NCBI GenBank assembly: GCA_041844915.1
Contig: JBGZBY010000049.1
Coordinates: forward strand, 1-10,771
DNA from: W11650 sp041844915
Lineage (GTDB): Bacteria; Bacillota; Clostridia; Lachnospirales; Vallitaleaceae
Reading direction: 5' to 3'
Length of the DNA stretch: 10,771 nucleotides
Shown: one piece after another, positions 6,412 to 10,771 of the stretch
Layout of the letters: every line of letters begins with the position of its first letter
Numbering within the stretch: position 1 is the first letter of the stretch
The notes under the pieces: model-generated
Told to the model about the DNA's origin: nothing
The model's input: the letters and a program-made list of their open reading frames with translations, nothing else
Database searches by the model: none
Program-made: the position numbers and the translations under genes

Positions 6412-6766
6412 AAGCTGTTAAAGAGCGATACCGGCCGGATGCTGGAGGACGTGAAAAGGGATAGGCAAACAAACCAAAGGCGGAGAAGCAATCGAGCGGA
6501 ACGATAGGGCGTAGGGCGCGGCAGCGGTAGGTAAGCACCTTGAAAAAGCTGCTAAAGCTTTGCAGTAAGCTGCCAAGAAGCAATATTGGCTGAATGCCGG
6601 AGGACGTGAAAAGGGATAGGCAAACAAACCAAAGGCGGAGAAGCAGCTGAGCGGAACGATAGGGCGTAGCAGCAGTAAGGCAAGCACCGAGAAAAAGCTG
6701 CCAAAGTCCTGTGGTAAGCCGCCAAGAAGCAATATTGCCTGAATGCTGGAGGGTGTGAAAAGGCAT
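6412..6766. repeat. Tandem repeat of ~150 bp, two full copies and part of a third
   Basis: Copy 1 spans about 6412-6566, copy 2 about 6567-6715, and the partial copy 3 about 6716-6766. The offsets are 155 and then 149 bases. Shared blocks include GGAGGACGTGAAAAGGGATA (6444 and 6599), AGGCAAACAAACCAAAGGCG, GCGGAACGATAGGGCGTA (6496 and 6651) and CCAAGAAGCAATATTG (6573 and 6722). Minus-strand frames 6389-6853 and 6418-6732 are open across it, but no ribosome binding site was found for them. Since neither offset is a multiple of three, the copies would encode different peptides, so it is not a protein repeat. No terminal inverted repeats or transposase were seen. Bases 6767-6854 hold no other structure I can support. 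Confidence 0.85.
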
Positions 6767-6854
6767 GCCAGAGTTAGGGTGAAAAGGGAGAAAAGCCGAT
6801 GGGGAGAGAAGGCCAGAGGGAAGCAATAAAAATGATATATAGAAAGGAATCAAT

Positions 6855-7844
6855 ATGGAAAAAATAAGAATTGGGATTGTCGGCTACGGCAATTTAGGAA
6901 AGAGTACGGAGCTTTGCATCCAGCAGAATGAGGATATGGAGCTGAAAGGCGTTTTTACTAGAAGAGATCCGGAAAGCATTCAGCTCTTTACGAAGGGCGC
7001 GAAGGCATATTCTATGGAGGATGCCTTGAAAATGCAAGATGAGATTGATGTTATGATTCTTTGCGGTGGGAGCAAGGATGATATTCCGCAGCAGGGGCCG
7101 CATTTTGCAGCAGCCTTTCATACGGTGGACGGCTATGATACACATGCTCATATTCCGGAATATTATCAGGCAATGCAGGAGGCCGCTGAAAAAGGAAAGA
7201 AGCTGGCAGTGATTTCCAGTGGCTGGGATCCAGGAATGTTTTCGATTCAGAGAATTTATGCGGAAGCAGTGCTGCCGAAGGGCAAGAGCTATACCTTCTG
7301 GGGCAAAGGTATCAGCCAGGGGCATTCCGATGCCATTCGCCGAGTTGCCGGAGTAAAAGACGCAAAGCAATACACGATTCCGGTGGAAAAAGCGATTGAG
7401 CAGGTAAAAAGCGGCAGTATGCCGGAGCTGACGACCAGAGAAAAGCATCACAGAGAATGTTTCGTTGTAGCAGAGGATGGAGCGGATCTGGCTGGAATCG
7501 AGCGGGAGATCAAGGAAATGCCGGATTATTTTGCGGATTATGACACGACCGTTCATTTTATCAGTCAAGAGGAGTTGAACTGCAAGCATGGCGGTCTGCC
7601 GCATGGCGGCACGGTTATTCGCATGGGAAAAACCGGCGCGGCGCAGGAGAATATTCATGAGATTGAATACACCCTAAAGCTGGATTCCAATCCGGATTTT
7701 ACCGCCAGCGTTCTGCTGGCTTATGCCAGAGCAGCCTATCGTCTTAGCAAGGAAGGAGTTTGCGGCGCCAAAACGGTTGCCGATATTGCTCCTGCTTATT
7801 TGCTGGCAAAATCAGCCGAGGAAATCCGAAGAGATTATATTTAA
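6855..7844 (+). CDS. ddh: meso-Diaminopimelate D-dehydrogenase
   Basis: Ddh (EC 1.4.1.16) converts L-2-tetrahydrodipicolinate, ammonia and NADPH to meso-diaminopimelate in one step, bypassing the acylated intermediates of the DapD/C/E/F route. The protein aligns by eye to the Corynebacterium enzyme along its whole length (329 versus about 320 aa). It shows GYGNLG (10-15, dinucleotide loop), TRR (35-37, contacts to the NADPH phosphate), VDGYDTH (91-97), SSGWDPGMFS (121-130), WGKGISQGHSDA (149-160), HGGLPHGG (245-252) and NPDFTAS (279-285), the last four lining the DAP pocket. The ATG follows AAAGGA (6843-6848) by 6 nt. It faces the dapA-dapB operon tail to tail, so enzyme, substrate supply and product use are genetically close. 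No clear promoter was found: an extended -10 look-alike at 6833-6841 would leave no room for the ribosome binding site. Confidence 0.96.
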   Translation: MEKIRIGIVGYGNLGKSTELCIQQNEDMELKGVFTRRDPESIQLFTKGAKAYSMEDALKMQDEIDVMILCGGSKDDIPQQGPHFAAAFHTVDGYDTHAHIPEYYQAMQEAAEKGKKLAVISSGWDPGMFSIQRIYAEAVLPKGKSYTFWGKGISQGHSDAIRRVAGVKDAKQYTIPVEKAIEQVKSGSMPELTTREKHHRECFVVAEDGADLAGIEREIKEMPDYFADYDTTVHFISQEELNCKHGGLPHGGTVIRMGKTGAAQENIHEIEYTLKLDSNPDFTASVLLAYARAAYRLSKEGVCGAKTVADIAPAYLLAKSAEEIRRDYI

Positions 7845-7968
7845 GCGGATTTTTTCTGGCTGTACCAGTGCGAGTTGTTTGGCTTTGCTGATCAGCTCTG
7901 ATTCATAGTCGCTAAAAAAGAGGGCTTGAAGCAGAGGCATAGAACTGGAATTGTAAAATAGAAGAATA

Positions 7969-8037
7969 AAAAAGCGGCTTTTTCATGCCTTCATAAGTTG
8001 GGAGATTTCAGATTATGAAGGGGGAGAGCCGCTTTTT
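7969..8037. terminator. Large hairpin terminating ddh, usable in both directions
   Basis: AAAAAGCGGCT (7969-7979) pairs perfectly with AGCCGCTTTTT (8027-8037). Inside it CCTTCATAA (7988-7996) pairs perfectly with TTATGAAGG (8013-8021). The GC core is flanked by A's on the left and T's on the right, so it can terminate transcription from both strands. It lies 124 bp behind the ddh stop and shields ddh from dapAB, and the reverse. Confidence 0.82.
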
Positions 8038-8115
8038 ACATCCTTACCAGCTTTTCTGCCGGATGAAATTTTGGATTTGCCGATTTACCTTCAGAGGAAA
8101 GAGCAGAAATAAACA

Positions 8116-8151
8116 CGCTGCCCCTTGCCAGGCAAGCGGCAAAGGGCAGCG
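8116..8151 (-). terminator. Hairpin at the end of the dapA-dapB transcript
   Basis: CGCTGCCCCTTGCC (8116-8129) pairs with GGCAAAGGGCAGCG (8138-8151) over 14 positions with a single mismatch and an 8-base loop. On the minus strand it is followed by TGTTTATTTC, a moderate U-rich tail; on the plus strand by A-rich sequence. I therefore assign it to the minus-strand dapAB transcript, 67 bp behind the dapB stop. The remainder of 7845-8218 holds no gene I can support. Confidence 0.68.
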
Positions 8152-8218
8152 CAGAAAATCAAAATAAAATTGTCGCCGGTTTCGGCATGAAAGTCAAACC
8201 GCCAGAGCAGCAGGCTCC

Positions 8219-8980
8219 TTATCTGATAACGTCGCTCATCGAGTAAAGTCCGGCAGGGCGGCCTTTTAGAAAGTCGGCAGCTTTTAGCGCGCCTGTGGAA
8301 AAAATTCGACGGCTGCCTGCTTTGTGGTGAATTTCAAGGATTTCATCCTCGCCGGCAAAAATGACCTGATGCTCACCGGCAATGTTGCCGCCACGCAAAG
8401 AAAGAATTCCGATTTCCGCCTTTTTTCTTGCTTCGGTCAGATCGGAACGGTCGTATTGATAGGAATATGCCTCCGGCAGAGCCTGATTGATTGAATTTGC
8501 TAAATAAAGGGCAGTACCGCTGGGGGCATCCTTTTTGCGATTGTGATGCTTTTCGATGATTTCAATGTCAAAGCCTGCGCCGACTAGAGTTTGCGCGGCC
8601 TTTTGCACCAAGGAGGCCATCAGATTAACGCCCAAGGACATATTGGCAGAAAATAGGATGGGTATTGTTCCTGCGCTTTCCTGCACAAAATCAACGGCTT
8701 CTTGGTTAAGACCCGTTGTACAGATGACGACCGGCAGATTTTTTTTCCTAGCGGCAGTCAAAAGCGGAATTACCGCAGCGGCCGTTGAAAAGTCAATTAC
8801 TACATCGGCAGCGATCGGGCAGTCGAGCAAGGAAGTAAATACCGGAAAATCCGCTGAAGCAGCGCTATCGGCAAAGGCATCAATGCCGGCGACGATTTCC
8901 GCATCTTTTGTTTCTTTGACAAGCAAAGCAATGGCTTGTCCCATTTTACCAAAGCAGCCGTGAAGGATGAGCTTAAGCAT
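8219..8980 (-). CDS. dapB: 4-Hydroxy-tetrahydrodipicolinate reductase
   Basis: DapB (EC 1.17.1.8) reduces the DapA product, 4-hydroxy-tetrahydrodipicolinate, to tetrahydrodipicolinate with NAD(P)H in the cytoplasm. The dinucleotide loop is HGCFGKMGQ (7-15), the variant often seen in Clostridia. DFS (63-65) and CTTG (87-90) continue the Rossmann domain, SANMSLGVN (111-119) forms the hinge, and EKHHNRKKDAPSGTA (143-157) is the family signature with the catalytic His and Lys and the substrate-binding GTA. Length is 253 aa, slightly shorter than E. coli (273) but usual for Gram-positive anaerobes. On the minus strand the ATG is preceded by AGGAGG at 7 nt. It begins 18 nt behind the dapA stop and so forms a two-gene operon. 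Its product feeds the Ddh encoded by the convergent gene next door. Confidence 0.97.
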   Translation of the reverse strand: MLKLILHGCFGKMGQAIALLVKETKDAEIVAGIDAFADSAASADFPVFTSLLDCPIAADVVIDFSTAAAVIPLLTAARKKNLPVVICTTGLNQEAVDFVQESAGTIPILFSANMSLGVNLMASLVQKAAQTLVGAGFDIEIIEKHHNRKKDAPSGTALYLANSINQALPEAYSYQYDRSDLTEARKKAEIGILSLRGGNIAGEHQVIFAGEDEILEIHHKAGSRRIFSTGALKAADFLKGRPAGLYSMSDVIR

Positions 8981-8998
8981 AAAAATACCTCCTGAATG

Positions 8999-9883
8999 CT
9001 AAATCAGAGCAAGTTCTTTCATAACAGCTGCCAGCTTTTCCTTGTTGGCATCATCCATTTCCGTCAGCGGCAGACGCAGGCCGCCGATCTGCATGCCCAT
9101 TAAATTCATAGCGGTTTTGACCGGAATCGGATTGGTTTCGCAAAAAAGAGCATGAAAGAGGGGAAGCAGCTTTAATTGCAGCTTGAGCGCTTCCTCTGTT
9201 TTCTTTTCCAGATAGAGCATGACCAAGTCGTGAATCTGCGCCGGAACGATATTGGAGGCGACGGAAACAACACCTTTCGCTCCCAAGCTCATTAAAGGCA
9301 AAATTTGGTCATCGTTACCGGAATAAATATCCATTAACCCCTCGGTTTGATAGGCAAGCTCGGCCGAATGAGAAATATCTCCAGAGGCCTCCTTTATTGC
9401 AACGATATTTGGGCAGTTCAGAGCCAATGTTTTGGCAGTTTTTGGAGCTATGTTCATGCCGGTGCGGGAAGGCACATTGTAAAGCATAATTGGAATGCTT
9501 ACTGCATTGGCGATTGCTTTAAAGTGTTCGATCAACCCTTTTTGCGTGGTTTTATTGTAATATGGTGTTACTTGAAGGAGAGCATCAGCTCCCAATTTTT
9601 CGGCATTTTTGGAAAGATTTATTCCATGCGCTGTATCATTAGAACCTGTACCAGCAATGACTGGAACACGCTTGGCTGCGGCAGAAACAGCCACTTGAAT
9701 ACATTCTAAATGCTCGGCGTCATTCATTGTAGCTGCTTCTCCGGTAGTGCCACAGACAATGATGGCATCGGTTTTATTCTGTATTTGCCAATCTATCGTT
9801 TCTTCCAGTTTTGTAAAATTAACCTTGCCGTTTGCTTGAAACGGGGTTACAATTGCCGTACCTGAGCCTATAAATAAACTCAT
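8999..9883 (-). CDS. dapA: 4-Hydroxy-tetrahydrodipicolinate synthase
   Basis: DapA (EC 4.3.3.7) condenses pyruvate with L-aspartate 4-semialdehyde, the first committed step to DAP and lysine. The 294-aa TIM barrel shows GTTGE (45-49), TPYYN (106-110), YNVPSRTG (135-142) and AIKEASGD (162-169). K164 is the Schiff-base lysine; T47, Y109 and Y135 form the proton-relay triad; R140 binds the substrate carboxylate. On the minus strand the ATG follows AAGGAGGTG at 6 nt, a very strong site. The gene leads the dapA-dapB operon, which lacks asd and lysC here. The 253-bp upstream gap shows no lysine riboswitch or T-box that I can recognise, so how the operon senses lysine is unclear from this window. 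Confusion with other members of the family (N-acetylneuraminate lyase, KDG aldolase) is unlikely given dapB behind it. Confidence 0.96.
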   Translation of the reverse strand: MSLFIGSGTAIVTPFQANGKVNFTKLEETIDWQIQNKTDAIIVCGTTGEAATMNDAEHLECIQVAVSAAAKRVPVIAGTGSNDTAHGINLSKNAEKLGADALLQVTPYYNKTTQKGLIEHFKAIANAVSIPIMLYNVPSRTGMNIAPKTAKTLALNCPNIVAIKEASGDISHSAELAYQTEGLMDIYSGNDDQILPLMSLGAKGVVSVASNIVPAQIHDLVMLYLEKKTEEALKLQLKLLPLFHALFCETNPIPVKTAMNLMGMQIGGLRLPLTEMDDANKEKLAAVMKELALI

Positions 9884-9924
9884 AAAGCACCTCCTTCGCT
9901 CAAAGCGTTTGCTTCTTAATACAG

Positions 9925-10104
9925 TGTTATGATTTGAAGCATTTTTGAATGTTTTTCAAAAAACAAAGTTTTTTCGTAGACCATTATTTTCATCGGCAGA
10001 TAAAGCGCTAAAAAGCTGCGTTTGAATCTTTTGCCGACTGAATTTTTTGCCGCCCTGCCGAATAACGGAAACAGACGGCAGGGCGGCTATCTTATTTCTT
10101 TTTT
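9925..10104 (+). ncRNA. Candidate small RNA between dapA and mscL, divergent from dapA
   Basis: On the plus strand an extended -10 (TGT followed by TATGAT, 9925-9933) would start transcription near 9940. Downstream comes a bulged hairpin: CGGCA (9994-9998) with TGCCG (10032-10036), GAT (9999-10001) with ATC (10026-10028), AAA (10002-10004) with TTT (10021-10023) and CGC (10006-10008) with GCG (10018-10020). A GC-rich terminator-like hairpin with a U-rich tail follows at 10049-10104. No plus-strand gene precedes it. The RNA would be about 165 nt. No -35 was found and no known family is recognised. It might instead be a structured minus-strand leader of dapA. Confidence 0.35.
10049..10104 (+). 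terminator. GC-rich hairpin with a U-rich tail on the plus strand
   Basis: GCCGCCCTGCCG (10049-10060) pairs perfectly with CGGCAGGGCGGC (10076-10087), a 12-bp stem with a 15-base loop. On the plus strand TATCTTATTTC and six Ts follow (to 10104). On the minus strand the stem is followed by AAAAAA, which does not suit termination of mscL. Direction is therefore assigned to plus. Confidence 0.6.
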
Positions 10105-10118
10105 AGTATACTAAAAAA
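10099..10118. promoter_or_regulatory. Perfect 20-bp palindrome, possible operator
   Basis: TTTTTTAGTATACTAAAAAA is its own reverse complement. The core TTAGTATACTAA would suit a dimeric repressor, though the A/T tracts could also just be part of overlapping terminators. It lies 19 bp beyond the mscL stop and about 215 bp upstream of dapA. I know no regulator to match it to. Confidence 0.35.
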
Positions 10119-10146
10119 ATAGTTTTGTGTAAACTCCTATTTTTTT
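10113..10146 (-). terminator. AT-rich hairpin at the end of mscL
   Basis: On the minus strand AAAAAAATAG, which includes the last two Lys codons and the TAG stop of mscL, pairs perfectly with CTATTTTTTT (plus coordinates 10137-10146 with 10113-10122). The right arm is a natural U-run. The stem is almost all A-U, so termination here would be weak; it overlaps the palindrome at 10099-10118. Confidence 0.45.
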
Positions 10147-10562
10147 AAGGAATCTCGGATTTCACGAAGCAGAAGGATATCCTCGGAAGGCTTTTCCTCC
10201 TTTTTTTCCTCCTTGGCAGGCTCTTCCTTGCGGCGAAGCTTATTTACCACTTTGATCATAAGGAAGATAACCAATGCAATTGCCAGAAAATCAATGATAT
10301 TGTTTAAGAAAGCGCCATAGGCTATGGCAATCTCGGCCACGGCAACCGAACCATCGGCGGCCAATTCCGCCGGCTTAAGCAGGATCTTGGCGTCGGCGAT
10401 ATTGAAGTTTCCCATCAAAAGCGAAAGCAGCGGCATGAAAACATCGGCGACCAAAGAGGATACGATCTTACCAAAAGCAGCACCGATGATGATACCGACC
10501 GCCATGTCAAATACATTTCCCTTCAAAGCAAATTCTTTAAATTCCTTCATAAAATTCTTCAT
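10137..10562 (-). CDS. mscL: Large-conductance mechanosensitive channel
   Basis: MscL forms a pentameric pore in the cytoplasmic membrane that opens under high membrane tension and releases solutes during hypo-osmotic shock. The amphipathic N-terminus MKNFMKEFKEFALKGNVFDMAVG leads into TM1 (about 18-45, VGIIIGAAFGKIVSSLVADV), whose pattern G-x-x-x-G-A-x-F-x-K-I-V-x-S matches the pore-lining helix. A periplasmic loop (about 46-75) precedes TM2 (about 78-103, FLNNIIDFLAIALVIFLMIKVVN). The cytoplasmic helix is charged (KLRRKEEPAKEEKKEEKP) and ends LLREIRDSLKK, as usual. The 141 aa match the family. I chose the ATG at 10562 because AAAGGAG stands 9 nt before it; a frame starting at 10625 adds 21 residues that do not look like MscL. 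An ATG four codons downstream is less likely. Confidence 0.96.
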   Translation of the reverse strand: MKNFMKEFKEFALKGNVFDMAVGIIIGAAFGKIVSSLVADVFMPLLSLLMGNFNIADAKILLKPAELAADGSVAVAEIAIAYGAFLNNIIDFLAIALVIFLMIKVVNKLRRKEEPAKEEKKEEKPSEDILLLREIRDSLKK

Positions 10563-10671
10563 AATTAAATACTCCTTTTTACAGACAGCTTGTATTTTAG
10601 ATAGCCTGCCAAAACGATACAACAAAAGCTGTCAGAATTGACGCGTTCAAAAATACAAATATTGATTCTAT

Positions 10672-10700
10672 ATCATATCATGAAATAGGAGCAGACGCAA
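10672..10700 (-). promoter_or_regulatory. Sigma-A promoter of mscL
   Basis: On the minus strand TTGCGT (plus 10695-10700) and TATGAT (plus 10672-10677) are separated by 17 bases, and TG stands one base before the -10, making it an extended -10. The start near 10665 leaves a leader of about 100 nt before the mscL ATG. The 11-bp repeat AAATATTGATT flanks it on both sides (10657-10667 and 10705-10715). Bases 10728-10771 hold no gene; the end is a purine-rich run. Confidence 0.62.
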
Positions 10701-10771
10701 CAGAAAATATTGATTATACACTGTCAAGGCGGCCTGGTCGGGAAAAAAGAAAAAGAAAAAATAAAAGAAAA

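Noticed and set aside
6833..6841. Extended -10 (TGA-TATATA) in front of ddh
   Set aside because: A start near 6848 would cut off the ddh ribosome binding site at 6843-6848.
6389..6853. 154-codon minus-strand frame, and a second frame at 6418-6732
   Set aside because: Both are open through the same tandem repeat whose period is not a multiple of three; the copies give different peptides and neither start has a ribosome binding site.
6894..7658. 254-codon minus-strand frame inside ddh
   Set aside because: It is the antisense shadow of a fully conserved Ddh; its composition (many His, Cys, Arg) is not protein-like.
8041..8112. Plus-strand tail reading FLPDEILDLPIYLQRKEQK before a stop
   Set aside because: It looks peptide-like, but the frame upstream runs through the large terminator hairpin, lacks an ATG and a ribosome binding site, and is too short to assign.
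9884..10136. Lysine riboswitch or T-box upstream of dapA
   Set aside because: I looked for the conserved lysine-riboswitch core and the T-box TGGN motif with a competing terminator on the minus strand; neither is convincing, and the GC-rich hairpin has no U-tail in the dapA direction.
10713..10727. TTGACA and TATAAT next to each other on the minus strand upstream of mscL
   Set aside because: The two boxes are only 3 bases apart, so they cannot form one promoter; the pair at 10672-10700 has the right 17-base spacing.
10728..10771. Purine-rich end as a repeat or origin element
   Set aside because: It is simple low-complexity A/G sequence cut by the window edge; nothing more can be supported.

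Overview
The window looks like a motile, Gram-positive anaerobe of the Bacillota, most likely Clostridia and perhaps Lachnospiraceae. The reasons are strong AGGAGG-type ribosome binding sites, moderate GC with A-rich leaders, a textbook sigma-D flagellin promoter, a flagellin/FliS pair of the Clostridia type, and diaminopimelate (DAP) synthesis by meso-DAP dehydrogenase. The taxonomic call is inference. No rRNA, tRNA, CRISPR array, transposase or integrase was seen.

Left part (1-3052), plus strand: the 3' end of a FliK-like protein, then a sigma-D promoter, flagellin, a FliS-like chaperone, and two intrinsic terminators in tandem. Next comes a gene-free stretch (3004-3785). It holds a degenerate two-copy tandem repeat of about 121 bp, an AT-rich zone, and a long imperfect hairpin placed right at the predicted start of an extended -10 promoter.

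Middle part (3786-6404), plus strand: a sugar-1-phosphate nucleotidyltransferase and a NahK/APH-type sugar kinase, arranged as a tight two-gene operon. Together they probably phosphorylate a free (amino)sugar at C1 and activate it to an NDP-sugar. A small flavodoxin-like gene with its own good promoter and a strong terminator follows. A second gene-free stretch (6405-6854) is filled by a tandem repeat of 155/149 bp.

Right part (6855-10136): ddh on the plus strand faces the dapA-dapB operon on the minus strand, tail to tail. DapA and DapB make tetrahydrodipicolinate from aspartate semialdehyde and pyruvate, and Ddh converts it directly to meso-DAP. The three genes therefore carry the whole branch to the cell-wall and lysine precursor. 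The strands are separated by two large hairpins (7969-8037 and 8116-8151).

The last part (10137-10771) carries mscL on the minus strand with a recognisable promoter. Between dapA and mscL lies a 253-bp gap in which the plus strand shows an extended -10 element, a bulged hairpin and then a GC-rich hairpin with a U-rich tail. No plus-strand gene is there, so it is a candidate small RNA. I see no clearly new multi-gene defence or biosynthetic system; the most interesting material is in the non-coding stretches.
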